A stretch of DNA of 64,000 bases from Sunxiuqinia sp965230765 (GCA_965230765.1 CBDDLR010000001.1:186001-250000); one strand, 5' to 3'. Shown: positions 35,718-44,446, numbered from the stretch's first letter. Translations and numbers: made by a program. Notes: generated by a model not told the origin, from the sequence alone.

Positions 35718-36941
35718 ATGAAATTTACACTATCAAAATCCGATAAAACCATCAAAGGAAGCATCGACCTTCCATCGTCAAAAAGTATTTGCAACCGGGC
35801 ACTAATCATTAATGCCCTGAGCTATAGCCCATACGAAATAGGCAACCTATCCGATAGTGACGATACAAAAGTGATGTTGAATGTTTTGAATTCAAATACC
35901 AATAAATTCGACATTGGGCATGCTGGGACTGCTATGCGTTTCCTGACAGCCTTTTTGGCACAAATTGTTGGTGAGTGGACCATCACCGGATCGGAACGGA
36001 TGAAGCAACGTCCAATCGGTATTTTGGTGGATGCGTTGAATGAACTTGGAGCAAAAATTGAATATCTGGAAAAAGAAGGATATCCTCCTTTAAAAATATT
36101 AGGCTCTAAACTTCAGGGGAAAATACTTGAACTGGATGGAAGTGTGAGTAGCCAGTACATTTCAGCTTTGCTGATGATTGCCCCTTGCATGGAAGGCGGA
36201 TTAACGTTGCGTTTAAAAAACAAAATCATGTCACGCTCCTACATTGAACTGACCTTAAAGCTGATGAAGCAGTTTGGTGTTCGATATGCGTGGAAGGGCA
36301 ATGAAATTCGTGTGGATGAACAAACCTACCGTCCAAAACAATACATGGTTGAAGCTGACTGGTCAGGCGCTTCGTATTGGTATCAAATGGCAGCTATGGC
36401 CAATGGAGCAGAAATTGAACTCAAAAACCTTCGACTGATGAGCCTTCAAGGCGATTGTGTAATTGCTGGTTGGTTCAAGGAATTTGGCGTGGAAAGTAAA
36501 GCCACTTCCAATTCAGTGATCATTAAAAAAACTACAGATATAAAACCAAGTCACTTAAGGCTAAATTTTATTGAAAACCCGGATGTAGCACAAACCATGG
36601 CCGTACTTTGTGTGATAAAAAACGTACCTTTTCATTTCACCGGGCTGGAAACTTTAAAAATAAAAGAAACTAATCGCATCGAGGCTTTACAGGTTGAGTT
36701 GTCAAAATTTGGAGCAGAAATTACCGAGCCAAAACATGGTGAGCTAAAATGGGATGGAACTTTTCCACTTGCAAAAGAAGAAACGCCTTGCATTGCAACC
36801 TATCATGACCACCGAATGGCCATGGCATTTGCCCCGGCAGCAATGTTTAATACTATCGAAATTGATGATCCAATGGTAGTCACCAAATCGTATCCAGGCT
36901 TTTATGAGGATTTGAAAAAGGTTGGATTCTCTGTTAAGTAG
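35718..36941 (+). CDS. aroA: 3-Phosphoshikimate 1-carboxyvinyltransferase (EPSP synthase)
   Basis: Condenses shikimate-3-phosphate with PEP in the sixth step of aromatic amino-acid synthesis. 407 residues from ATG 35718 (the TTG at 35706 is rejected). Active-site segments are LPSSKSICNRALI, HAGTAMRFLTAF, GSERMKQRPIG, SSQYISALLM, LKIKETNRIEAL and YHDHRMAMAFAPAA. It is a little short of E. coli AroA (427 residues) but all motifs are present. GTAMRFLTAF differs from the LGNAGTAMRPL of typical plant/E. coli class I enzymes, which could affect inhibitor sensitivity; this is not tested. Confidence 0.95.
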   Translation: MKFTLSKSDKTIKGSIDLPSSKSICNRALIINALSYSPYEIGNLSDSDDTKVMLNVLNSNTNKFDIGHAGTAMRFLTAFLAQIVGEWTITGSERMKQRPIGILVDALNELGAKIEYLEKEGYPPLKILGSKLQGKILELDGSVSSQYISALLMIAPCMEGGLTLRLKNKIMSRSYIELTLKLMKQFGVRYAWKGNEIRVDEQTYRPKQYMVEADWSGASYWYQMAAMANGAEIELKNLRLMSLQGDCVIAGWFKEFGVESKATSNSVIIKKTTDIKPSHLRLNFIENPDVAQTMAVLCVIKNVPFHFTGLETLKIKETNRIEALQVELSKFGAEITEPKHGELKWDGTFPLAKEETPCIATYHDHRMAMAFAPAAMFNTIEIDDPMVVTKSYPGFYEDLKKVGFSVK

Positions 36942-36949
36942 TCATCCTG

Positions 36950-36966
36950 TTCCAATGCTATCGGAA
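36950..36966. repeat. Degenerate copy of the TTCCGATAGCTATCGGAA palindrome
   Basis: Imperfect inverted repeat TTCCAATGCTATCGGAA directly behind aroA. It has the same core as the palindromes at 50492-50509 and 50603-50620, with one altered base per arm. Confidence 0.45.
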
Positions 36967-37039
36967 TGATTTCATGATCTTTTTTGAATCTTACGCAACC
37001 AATTTTGATTAGTATTCATCAATAAAGAAAACTAATCAT

Positions 37040-37399
37040 ATGAAAATAATTTCACCCTATCTTTTTCTTATTCTTCTATTCGTTTGTAGTTGTGATAAAG
37101 AGGATGACATCCCTGAATGCAATGTTGAAAATCCAATGGAAGAATTGGAGTGGTTAGCAGACATAGCTAATTCTATAGAAAACTGTTCTTGCCAAGTTGC
37201 CATTTTTAAGGGCAGATATAATGGTGGAAATGTATATTTTAAGTTAATGAATGATCCACTTTGTAATTCAGTTTTTGGGACAGTACTTTGGAACTGCAAA
37301 GGTATTCCTATAAAAACATATGGAGCAGATGACTTTGAAAAGTTTTCAAGTGATGTAGATAACCTCGAAGTTTTGTATGAATGCAAAGATTCTGAATAG
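37040..37399 (+). CDS. Small predicted lipoprotein
   Basis: 119 residues, no recognised family. The signal sequence MKIISPYLFLILLFVCSC ends in a lipobox-like VCSC, so lipidation at Cys18 (or Cys16) is likely. The acidic mature part contains seven further cysteines (for example ENCSCQV and LCNSVFGTVLWNCKG), which may form disulfides in the periplasm or at the surface. It converges with tadA, the stop codons lying 2 nt apart. The phrase CSCQVAIFKGRYNGGNVYF suggests a compact beta domain. Function unknown. Confidence 0.65.
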   Translation: MKIISPYLFLILLFVCSCDKEDDIPECNVENPMEELEWLADIANSIENCSCQVAIFKGRYNGGNVYFKLMNDPLCNSVFGTVLWNCKGIPIKTYGADDFEKFSSDVDNLEVLYECKDSE

Positions 37400-37401
37400 T
37401 A

Positions 37402-37842
37402 TCACCTTTTCTCTTGAAAAAAGGCAGTCATTAAATCAGCACAATCTTCAGCCATAATTCCTGAAACCACTTCTGTTTTTGGGTGAAGTGATTTTGGGGC
37501 AAACTTCATAAAACCACGTTTATCATCGGCTGCCCCGTAAACCAATTTCCCAAGCTGAGACCAACCAATTGCACCTGCGCACATTACGCAGGGCTCAAGG
37601 GTCACGTAAAGTGTACATTCATTCAGGTATTTGCTCCCCAAAAGGTTTGCTGCAGCAGTAATCGCCTGCATTTCAGCATGTGCAGTAACGTCGGTCAGGG
37701 TTTCGGTTAGGTTGTGTGCCCGGGCAATAATCCGGTTTTGTGCAACCACCACAGCACCCACTGGCACCTCGCCTTTCTCATAAGCTAAACGGGCTTCCTG
37801 AAAAGCCTTTTTCATAAAATATTCATCACCAAACGGCTGCAT
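37402..37842 (-). CDS. tadA: tRNA-specific adenosine deaminase
   Basis: Converts A34 to inosine in tRNA-Arg(ACG). 146 residues. The cytidine-deaminase zinc site is complete: His55 and Glu57 in TAHAEMQAI, and Cys85 and Cys88 in EPCVMCAGAIGWSQ. GEVPVGAVVV near the N-terminus and DDKRGF near residue 112 fit TadA rather than guanine deaminase, although the two families are close. It is divergent from aspS, with back-to-back promoter elements between them. Confidence 0.9.
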   Translation of the reverse strand: MQPFGDEYFMKKAFQEARLAYEKGEVPVGAVVVAQNRIIARAHNLTETLTDVTAHAEMQAITAAANLLGSKYLNECTLYVTLEPCVMCAGAIGWSQLGKLVYGAADDKRGFMKFAPKSLHPKTEVVSGIMAEDCADLMTAFFQEKR

Positions 37843-37867
37843 CTCAAAATCATTTCAGATAATCTGA

Positions 37868-37875
37868 CAAACCTA
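37868..37875 (-). promoter_or_regulatory. Candidate -7 promoter element for tadA
   Basis: Minus-strand TAGGTTTG matches TAnnTTTG, 25 nt before the tadA start. Confidence 0.5.
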
Positions 37876-37898
37876 CAATTTTAATCGCAAAATCTGTT

Positions 37899-37906
37899 TA
37901 TTTTTG
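37899..37906 (+). promoter_or_regulatory. Candidate -7 promoter element for aspS
   Basis: TATTTTTG matches TAnnTTTG, 27 nt before ATG 37934. It shows that the upstream TTG at 37904 cannot be the start, because it lies inside the element. Confidence 0.6.
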
Positions 37907-37933
37907 CAGGCAAACATAAAACAGATCGAAACT

Positions 37934-39694
37934 ATGTACAGAACGCACACATGTGGTGAATTGCGCCTCGAACATCAGGAAACTGAAACAACTTTGGCCG
38001 GATGGGTACAACGTAAACGCGAATTGGGGGGAATGACTTTTGTTGACCTTCGCGACCGCTATGGGATTACCCAATTGGTTTTTGATGAAAATTCTTCTGC
38101 TGAAGATATGGAAACGTTGAAAACACTGGGACGCGAATTTGTGATCCAGGCTACCGGGACAGTTCGTGAGCGTAGTAGCAAAAATAAAAATATACCTACC
38201 GGGGAAGTTGAAATTGATGTAAAAGAACTAAAGGTTCTTAGCCCGGCTGATGTTCCTCCGTTTACCATTGAAGATGAAAGTGATGGTGGTGATGACATCC
38301 GCATGAAGTACCGTTATCTGGACTTACGACGCAAACCTGTGCGTGAAAATTTGGTGCTTCGCTCAAAAATGGCCCATGCTGTGCGCTCTTATTTAAACGA
38401 AAAAGAATTTATTGAAACAGAAACGCCTGTTTTAATTAAATCGACTCCGGAAGGTGCACGTGATTTTGTTGTGCCATCGCGCATGAATGCCGGTGAATTT
38501 TATGCATTGCCACAATCGCCACAGGTGTTTAAACAATTGTTGATGGTTGCAGGCTTTGACCGCTACTATCAAATTGTGAAGTGTTTCCGTGATGAAGACC
38601 TCCGTGCAGACCGCCAGCCTGAGTTTACTCAAATAGACTGCGAGATGGCCTTTGTTGAGCAAAACGATGTGCTTAACACTTTTGAAGGACTGACCAAATA
38701 CCTTTTCAAAACAGTTAAGGGCGTTGATGTGGAAGACTTCCCGCACATGCCATACAGCGAAGCCATGACCAATTATGGTTCTGACAAACCTGATACACGT
38801 TTTGAAATGCTGATCAAAAACATCAGCGAAGTAGTAAAAGGAAAAGGCTTTAAAGTATTTGATGATGCCGAATTTGTAGGTGGTATTTGTGCAGAAGGCT
38901 GCGCTGAATTTACCCGAAAGCAATTAGACGAGCTTACCAACTGGGTAAAACGTCCTCAGATTGGAGCAAAAGGACTTGTTTACGTTAAATGTAACGAAGA
39001 CGGCACTTTCAAATCATCAGTTGATAAGTTTTATTCTGCAGAAGATTTAAAAGAATGGGCTGAAGCATTTAATGCAAAACCAGGAGATTTACTTTTGGTT
39101 CTTTCCGGCGAAAAATCACACATGCTCAATGCCATTGGCGAACTACGTTTGGAAATGGGTAACCGTTTAGGCCTACGTGATAAAAATACATTTAAACCAC
39201 TTTGGGTTGTTGACTTCCCGCTTTTGGAATGGGACGAAGAAAGCAAACGCTTTCATGCAATGCACCATCCGTTTACTTCACCAAAACCAGAAGACATTGA
39301 GTTGTTAGAAACAAAGCCTGGTGAAGTTCGTGCCAATGCCTACGACCTGGTAATTAATGGTGTTGAAATTGGTGGTGGTTCTGTACGGATTTATGATTCA
39401 GTTTTGCAAGCTAAAATGTTTGATTTGCTTGGCTTCACCAAAGAAGAAGCAGAAGCACAGTTTGGGTTCTTAATGAGTGCTTTCAAGTTTGGTGCACCTC
39501 CTCACGCCGGTATTGCATTTGGCTTTGATCGGCTTGTTTCGTTATTTGCCGGATTGGACACTATTCGCGACGTGATCGCCTTCCCTAAAAACAATTCCGG
39601 TCGAGATGTGATGATTGATTCACCATCTCCGGTTGCAGAAGCTCAGTTGGATGAGTTGAACCTGAAATTAAACATGAAAGAAGAAGAAAAATAA
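37934..39694 (+). CDS. aspS: Aspartyl-tRNA synthetase
   Basis: 586-residue class II synthetase of the bacterial type. From ATG 37934 it reads MYRTHTCGELRLEHQ, the N-terminal OB-fold for anticodon binding (1-110; GWVQRKRELGGMTFVDLRDR). The catalytic core has motif 2, FRDEDLRADRQPEFTQIDCE, and the bacterial insertion (GAD-type) domain at about 300-410. The C-terminal part has HHPFTSP, ANAYDLVINGVEIGGGSVR and motif 3, GIAFGFDRLVSLFAG. It has its own terminator. Confidence 0.97.
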   Translation: MYRTHTCGELRLEHQETETTLAGWVQRKRELGGMTFVDLRDRYGITQLVFDENSSAEDMETLKTLGREFVIQATGTVRERSSKNKNIPTGEVEIDVKELKVLSPADVPPFTIEDESDGGDDIRMKYRYLDLRRKPVRENLVLRSKMAHAVRSYLNEKEFIETETPVLIKSTPEGARDFVVPSRMNAGEFYALPQSPQVFKQLLMVAGFDRYYQIVKCFRDEDLRADRQPEFTQIDCEMAFVEQNDVLNTFEGLTKYLFKTVKGVDVEDFPHMPYSEAMTNYGSDKPDTRFEMLIKNISEVVKGKGFKVFDDAEFVGGICAEGCAEFTRKQLDELTNWVKRPQIGAKGLVYVKCNEDGTFKSSVDKFYSAEDLKEWAEAFNAKPGDLLLVLSGEKSHMLNAIGELRLEMGNRLGLRDKNTFKPLWVVDFPLLEWDEESKRFHAMHHPFTSPKPEDIELLETKPGEVRANAYDLVINGVEIGGGSVRIYDSVLQAKMFDLLGFTKEEAEAQFGFLMSAFKFGAPPHAGIAFGFDRLVSLFAGLDTIRDVIAFPKNNSGRDVMIDSPSPVAEAQLDELNLKLNMKEEEK

Positions 39695-39717
39695 TTCGCT
39701 ATACATATTGCTGAAGA

Positions 39718-39741
39718 GGGGGCTTAATGCTCCCTTTTTTT
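39718..39741 (+). terminator. Rho-independent terminator of aspS
   Basis: Stem GGGGGC/GCTCCC (one G-T pair), loop TTAAT, then seven T. Confidence 0.85.
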
Positions 39742-39758
39742 GTTTCATTTACTGTGTT

Positions 39759-39803
39759 AAGGATGGCATCTCTTAAAGAAGATGCCATCCTTATTCTTTT
39801 TCC
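39759..39803 (+). terminator. Second hairpin behind aspS
   Basis: Perfect 13-bp stem AAGGATGGCATCT/AGATGCCATCCTT, 8-nt loop, then a T-rich tail (TTATTCTTTTTCC). The stem is nearly the same as that of the terminator at 54415-54451. It may be a backup terminator. Confidence 0.6.
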
Positions 39804-39838
39804 GATTCGCCAGATAGCATGTGGTATAGAAATCACGC

Positions 39839-39867
39839 AAAAAAAAGGGAAGCTCAATGAGCTTCCC
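39839..39867 (-). terminator. Rho-independent terminator of the exbB/exbD operon
   Basis: Perfect 9-bp stem GGGAAGCTC/GAGCTTCCC, 3-nt loop. On the minus strand it is followed by eight T. Confidence 0.9.
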
Positions 39868-39890
39868 TTCTATATCAAGTCGTGAAAAAC

Positions 39891-40364
39891 TTAGTCTATT
39901 TCTGCTTTTTTACGAGATGAGTAATTGATGTGCAATGCTGCTGCTTTACGCAACTCTTGCTTAATATCGGTTACAATACCCATCTTGGTGTATTCATCTA
40001 CTTTCAGCGACGTAATCATAAATGGAACCTCTGCTTCATCCCTGGCTTCCCGTTCAGCTGTAATGTAATCAGGAATATCAGATACGCTCGCAAACTGGTC
40101 ATTTAACTGAATACGTGGTTCAGAACCAAATACCTTTTGGTATTGTTGATGAGGAGGCCCTACGTAAATGTAGCTTACCAGTGACTTCTTCTCCAACTTG
40201 GAAAGTTCAGTAGCCTGAGGAAGTGTTTGTTTTACCTTTAAGGTAACTTCCCTCATTGTTGTACTTACCATGAAGAAGAAAAGAAGCATAAACACGATAT
40301 CAGGCAATGAAGCCGTTGAAATCGGTGGTAATTCTTTACCGTCGTTTTTTCTAAATTTAGACAT
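39891..40364 (-). CDS. ExbD/TolR-family biopolymer transport protein, second copy
   Basis: 157 residues. A short cytoplasmic N-terminus precedes one TM helix at about 23-42 (SLPDIVFMLLFFFMVSTTM), in which Asp25 is the conserved proton-path residue of ExbD. A periplasmic domain of the ExbD fold follows (EVTLKVKQTLPQ onward). Fourth gene of the ExbB-X-ExbD-ExbD operon. Two ExbD paralogues per ExbB-like channel are usual in Bacteroidota; they are expected to couple the proton-motive force to TonB and hence to receptors such as the one at 14084-16654. Confidence 0.92.
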   Translation of the reverse strand: MSKFRKNDGKELPPISTASLPDIVFMLLFFFMVSTTMREVTLKVKQTLPQATELSKLEKKSLVSYIYVGPPHQQYQKVFGSEPRIQLNDQFASVSDIPDYITAEREARDEAEVPFMITSLKVDEYTKMGIVTDIKQELRKAAALHINYSSRKKAEID

Positions 40365-40365
40365 A

Positions 40366-40944
40366 TTACCTTCCTCCTACTTTTTTAGGTTCTGCTTCAG
40401 AAATCTGGTGGTGATAAATAGTCTTTATCGCCTTTTGTTGATCTTTATCCAGATCGACATAAGACTTCCCAAATTTACTTTTAGCGAGTTTTTCGCGTTC
40501 ATCATTAATGGCTCCAACCAACTCGTTTTGCACAGCGATATAGGTCCCATACTGGGTTCCAACGTCATTCCTTAACGAAATAACACCTTTACAAACCTCA
40601 ACTGGCCCAAAATATTCAACTTCTTTAGTTTCCTTTTCAGGCAAATTTTCATCGTTTGCAGGGTTATTCATAAACTCCTTAGCCAATTCACGGATATCTT
40701 CGATACGAGATATCTGACCTTCAACCAATAATTGGTTATTGGCATTCACCAATACAACAAAAACGTTACGCTCTTTAATTGGTGGCGTATCATCTTGTTC
40801 AAGGTCATCAGGTGGCATTTGAGGAAGTTTGCGTTCAAGACCGCTGTCAACATCCATAGTAGTTGTCACCAGGAAAAAGATAAGCAACATAAAGGCGATA
40901 TCAGCCAATGATGCTGCAGGTATTTCAGGAATTTTTCTTGCCAT
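40366..40944 (-). CDS. ExbD/TolR-family biopolymer transport protein, first copy
   Basis: 192 residues with one N-terminal TM helix (about 10-30, ASLADIAFMLLIFFLVTTTM) carrying the conserved Asp, and a longer periplasmic domain than the second copy. The insert around 70-125 (MNNPANDENLPEKETKEVEY) and the C-terminal extension AIKTIYHHQISEAEPKKVGG make up the difference. The second exbD gene starts 1 nt after its stop, so they are co-translated. Sequence similarity to the second copy is confined mainly to the TM segment and the ExbD fold. Confidence 0.92.
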   Translation of the reverse strand: MARKIPEIPAASLADIAFMLLIFFLVTTTMDVDSGLERKLPQMPPDDLEQDDTPPIKERNVFVVLVNANNQLLVEGQISRIEDIRELAKEFMNNPANDENLPEKETKEVEYFGPVEVCKGVISLRNDVGTQYGTYIAVQNELVGAINDEREKLAKSKFGKSYVDLDKDQQKAIKTIYHHQISEAEPKKVGGR

Positions 40945-40979
40945 AATTAATTCTTTTCCGGTGTTAAAACCACAATTTA

Positions 40980-41435
40980 TTATTTAAATACACGAGAGAT
41001 TGAAGAGAACACAGTTGCAACGATCACCAATAAAATCAGGATATAAGTTGCATACAAAGTTGTGTCAATCCATTTTGAGACACTGTTGGTCAAAGTTCCA
41101 TCAGCAATAAACTTCTCCACTCCGTAAAATTCAGGAAGTGCATCAGTTGATAGTACCCAGGAAATAATAAAGACCACGCCGGCAAATCCTAGTGCCAACA
41201 ATCCTTTTTTAGCGGCTTCTTTATCTGTAAATGTGTTGAACAATGCAAACACAACTGCAAATACAGCTCCAATCGCTAACAGGATGTAAGACCACACCAG
41301 GTTGGTGTTGATCCAGGCACCCATGGTAGGGTCAGCTTCATTATCGGTGATGTTTACCATCATCGACACCAATAGGAAAGCTGAAACTGCCAAAAGTACC
41401 CATAATATAATGGTTAATACTCTGTCAAGTTTCAT
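40980..41435 (-). CDS. Four-TM membrane protein of the exbB/exbD operon
   Basis: 151 residues without a recognised domain, always hydrophobic: TM helices at about 8-28 (LTIILWVLLAVSAFLLVSMM), 48-68 (WSYILLAIGAVFAVVFALF), 78-98 (GLLALGFAGVVFIISWVL) and 128-148 (YATYILILLVIVATVFSSIS). Between the third and fourth helices lies an extracytoplasmic loop of about 30 residues. It is placed between exbB and exbD, 8 nt behind exbB. The conserved position in Bacteroidota suggests a part of, or assembly factor for, the TonB energising complex. That is inference. Confidence 0.8.
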   Translation of the reverse strand: MKLDRVLTIILWVLLAVSAFLLVSMMVNITDNEADPTMGAWINTNLVWSYILLAIGAVFAVVFALFNTFTDKEAAKKGLLALGFAGVVFIISWVLSTDALPEFYGVEKFIADGTLTNSVSKWIDTTLYATYILILLVIVATVFSSISRVFK

Positions 41436-41443
41436 AGGTTGTA

Positions 41444-42271
41444 TTATTTTTTAAGGTTGTGTTTTACAAGGATATCGATCAATGAAATGGAAGCATCTTC
41501 CATGCTATTGATAATGCTGTCGATTTTAGCTACACAGTAGTTGTAGAAAATCTGCAGGATAATAGCTACTACAAGACCAGATACCGTTGTAATCAAAGCC
41601 ACTTTAATACCACCAGCTACAAGAGACGGGCTGATATCACCAGCTACTTCAATTGCGTCGAAGGCTGCGATCATACCAATTACTGTACCCATGAACCCAA
41701 GCATAGGAGCAAGTGCAATAAATAGAGCGATCCAGCTTAAACCTTTTTCTAACAAACCAGCTTGAACACCACCGTAAGAAACGACAGTTTTTTCAACTAC
41801 GTCAAGACCTTCTTCTGAACGGTCAAGACCTTGGTAGAAAATACTTGCAACAGGACCACGAGTGTTACGGCAAACTTCTTTTGCAGCTTCAATACCACCG
41901 TTATCCAAAGCTTCTTCTACTTTTTGTAGTAATTTTTTGTTATTGCTGGTAGAAAGGTTCAAGTAAATAACTCTTTCTAATGCCATAGCAAGACCTAAAA
42001 TCAATGCAATTAATACGAAAGACATGAAAGCAGGATCACCTTCGATGAATTTTTGTTTTAATTGGCTGTGAAGTGATTTTCCTTCTTCGGCAGCAGCAGC
42101 CTGTTCTTCTTCAACTTCGGCAGCTACAACTTCTTCTGCTGGTTCTTCAACAGCAGTTGAATCCGCTACTTCTGTAGTTGCTTCTTCTGCTTCCTGAGCA
42201 ACAACATTGTTGGATACTCCGAAGTAAAGCATCCCAAGTACTGCTATTAACGCAAATAATTTTTTCATCAT
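41444..42271 (-). CDS. ExbB/TolQ/MotA-family proton channel protein
   Basis: 275 residues. A signal-peptide-like segment (MMKKLFALIAVLGMLYFGVS, followed by NNVVAQ) leads to an unusual acidic Ala/Glu-rich stretch (about 26-66, for example VADSTAVEEPAEEVVAAEVE). Then come three TM helices of the ExbB type at about 80-98 (FMSFVLIALILGLAMALE), 172-195 (LSWIALFIALAPMLGFMGTV) and 217-240 (VALITTVSGLVVAIILQIF). The cytoplasmic loop between the first two contains the ExbB helices. It forms the proton channel with the ExbD proteins encoded downstream. MM at the start leaves 42271 or 42268 as the start codon. Confidence 0.92.
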   Translation of the reverse strand: MMKKLFALIAVLGMLYFGVSNNVVAQEAEEATTEVADSTAVEEPAEEVVAAEVEEEQAAAAEEGKSLHSQLKQKFIEGDPAFMSFVLIALILGLAMALERVIYLNLSTSNNKKLLQKVEEALDNGGIEAAKEVCRNTRGPVASIFYQGLDRSEEGLDVVEKTVVSYGGVQAGLLEKGLSWIALFIALAPMLGFMGTVIGMIAAFDAIEVAGDISPSLVAGGIKVALITTVSGLVVAIILQIFYNYCVAKIDSIINSMEDASISLIDILVKHNLKK

Positions 42272-42461
42272 TGGTTTTAATTTTAATTAGTAAATCTCCT
42301 TATTTTTAAATGTTGAATGTTATTATGTAAGTAATTTTTATTACTCTTTATCTTTTATGTCTCAAAATGTCAATAAATATATATGATTCAGCAATACAAT
42401 CCAACAAAGTTGAAACCAACTATCGACCATTTAATCATTTTATAAATAAAGAACTCCCGTG

Positions 42462-42549
42462 CGGAGAGAGAGGGATTCGAACCCTCGGTACCCTTTAGGG
42501 GTACACACGCTTTCCAGGCGTGCCAGTTCAGCCACTCCTGCACCTCTCC
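42462..42549 (-). tRNA. tRNA-Ser (anticodon GGA)
   Basis: 88-nt class II tRNA on the minus strand. Acceptor GGAGAGG pairs with TCTCTCC (last pair G-T), discriminator G. The anticodon stem CACGCCTGGAAAGCGTG gives anticodon GGA at 42513-42515. A long variable arm (GTACCCCTAAAGGGTAC) confirms serine, and the T-arm is GAGGGTTCGAATCCCTC. CCA is not encoded. It reads UCC/UCU codons. Confidence 0.96.
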
Positions 42550-42613
42550 AAATCATTCTGCCCCCAGAATTTTAGCGCTGCAAAATACAAAAAAATTGTG
42601 AAATAAAAATAAG

Positions 42614-43648
42614 CTACTCACTTATTTCCCCACTCAAGCTTTTATGCAAATGAAGCTTGATATCTTCATGTTTCAAACCTTGCCCTAATAAGAACATTAG
42701 TTTAGTAACAGCAGCCTCGGTTGTCATGTCTTTACCACTAACAACACCTGCTTCATGAAGCCCCCTGCTTGCCTGATAATGTCCCATTTTCACCGTTCCA
42801 CCCTGACATTGGGAAACATTCAGGAAAATCATTTTTTGTTTTATACCCCTTTTAATTGAACGAATCAACCAAGGTGCAGTTGGTGCATTTCCTGAACCAA
42901 AGGTTTCCAGAACAATTCCTTTGAGATCTGGAATATTCACAATACTTTCAAAGACCGCCCGGCTCATTCCGGGAAATATTTTAATAATGGCAACGTGTTC
43001 ATCAAAGGCTTGACTTATTTTCAATATCCCTTTATGCGTGGGATAATCGATGTGATCTGTATCAAACTTAATATCAACACCAGCTTTCCCAAGTAACGGA
43101 TAATTCACCGAATCAAAAGCACTGAAATGATCCGCATGCCTTTTAGTTACCCGGTTGCCTCTATACAATTTATTGTCGAAATAAACGCTAACCTCCGGCA
43201 CAATTGTCATGCCATTTTGCTTTGCTGCAGCAATTTCTATAGCAGTTATTAGATTTTCTTTGCCATCGGTACGCAAAATCCCAATAGGTAATTGCGATCC
43301 GGTCATCACAACCGGCTTGTCAAGATTCTCCAACATATAGCTTAAAGCTGATGCAGTGTAAGCCATAGTATCTGTACCGTGCAAAATCACAAAACCATCA
43401 TATTTCCGATAGTTTTTGTGAATTGTTTTGGCCAACTTAATCCAAATTCGGGGGTTCATGTCCGATGAATCAACTGGCGGGTTAAAAGCAATAGAATCAA
43501 GGTGATACCCAAGCCTGTTCAGTTCTGGAACTTCTTCTAAAATTTGATTAAATTTTACAGGATTTAACGCACCAGTTGTTGGGTCTTGTGCCATGCCAAT
43601 GGTTCCACCTGTATAGATAAGTAAAATGGATGCTTTCTTCAAGGTCAA
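42614..43648 (-). CDS. ansA: Type I L-asparaginase
   Basis: Hydrolyses asparagine to aspartate and ammonia in the cytoplasm (no signal peptide). 344 residues, as E. coli AnsA (338). Catalytic Thr in LLIYTGGTIGMAQ (about residue 13) and the second triad Thr in ILHGTDTMAYTASALS (about residue 94). Also VMTGSQLPIG and the C-terminal IVLETFGSGNAP. The TatD gene ends 33 nt upstream of its start in the same direction, but a candidate promoter lies in that gap. Together with asnB at 3665 it balances the asparagine pool. Confidence 0.94.
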   Translation of the reverse strand: MTLKKASILLIYTGGTIGMAQDPTTGALNPVKFNQILEEVPELNRLGYHLDSIAFNPPVDSSDMNPRIWIKLAKTIHKNYRKYDGFVILHGTDTMAYTASALSYMLENLDKPVVMTGSQLPIGILRTDGKENLITAIEIAAAKQNGMTIVPEVSVYFDNKLYRGNRVTKRHADHFSAFDSVNYPLLGKAGVDIKFDTDHIDYPTHKGILKISQAFDEHVAIIKIFPGMSRAVFESIVNIPDLKGIVLETFGSGNAPTAPWLIRSIKRGIKQKMIFLNVSQCQGGTVKMGHYQASRGLHEAGVVSGKDMTTEAAVTKLMFLLGQGLKHEDIKLHLHKSLSGEISE

Positions 43649-43661
43649 TTAGTTTATAACG

Positions 43662-43669
43662 CAAAGGTA
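43662..43669 (-). promoter_or_regulatory. Candidate -7 promoter element for ansA
   Basis: Minus-strand TACCTTTG matches TAnnTTTG, 13 nt before the ansA start. Confidence 0.45.
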
Positions 43670-43681
43670 ATTAAGCTAACT

Positions 43682-44446
43682 TTATATACCGAATAATTGC
43701 ATTGCATTTTCAGTAGTAATCTTAGCTATCTCGCCCACAGTGGTATTGTGAATTTCTGCTATTTTCCTTGCGACATGAATTAAATAAGCGCTTTCATTTC
43801 GTTTCCCTCGGTTGGGTGCCGGGGTTAAATATGGCGAATCGGTCTCAAGCACAAGGTGTTTGGGATCAACATGCTTCAGCACCTCATCCATTCCACCGTT
43901 TTTAAAGGTAACTACACCGCCCACTCCAAGTTTAAATCCTAAACCAATCACCTGATTGGCTTGTTCAACTGTTCCTGAAAAACTATGAAAGACTCCTGTC
44001 AGGTCTTCTGTCTTCTCTTCCGACAGAACCTTATATACCTGTTTAAAAGAATCCCGAACATGAATAACAACCGGCAGCTGATATTTTTTTGCCAGAAAAA
44101 GTTGGTGCCTGAACGCTTCAATCTGTTCGTTTATAAAAGTAGTTTCCCAATACAAGTCAATGCCTATTTCACCTACCCCGTAAAATTTTCTTTTTTTCAG
44201 CCAATATTCAACAACCAACAATTCTTCTTTATAATCTTCATTCACCGAAGTGGGATGTAATCCCATTAGCGGGAAACAAATATGCGGGTAGTTATCTACC
44301 AAATCCAACATCTTCTTAACCGAAGAACTATCAATATTAGGTAGAATAATTTTTCGTACATCATTTTCGAAAGAACGCTTGACAACATCATCAATATCGT
44401 CAATGTAATCTTCCGAATAAATATGGGAGTGAGTGTCTATTAACAT
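43682..44446 (-). CDS. TatD-family metal-dependent hydrolase
   Basis: 254-residue TIM-barrel amidohydrolase with DNase activity known in several members. Metal ligands are visible in order: LIDTHSHIY at the N-terminus, the Glu in GVGEIGIDLY (about residue 95), PVVIHVRDS, GVFHSFSG and the Asp in VLETDSPYLTPAP. Length and motifs are complete. It is involved in DNA repair or degradation in other bacteria. Its stop lies 33 nt from ansA. Confidence 0.93.
   Translation of the reverse strand: MLIDTHSHIYSEDYIDDIDDVVKRSFENDVRKIILPNIDSSSVKKMLDLVDNYPHICFPLMGLHPTSVNEDYKEELLVVEYWLKKRKFYGVGEIGIDLYWETTFINEQIEAFRHQLFLAKKYQLPVVIHVRDSFKQVYKVLSEEKTEDLTGVFHSFSGTVEQANQVIGLGFKLGVGGVVTFKNGGMDEVLKHVDPKHLVLETDSPYLTPAPNRGKRNESAYLIHVARKIAEIHNTTVGEIAKITTENAMQLFGI

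Noticed and set aside
42272..42461. Regulatory RNA upstream of exbB
   Set aside because: AT-rich with a short palindrome AGTAATttttATTACT; no structure strong enough to call.
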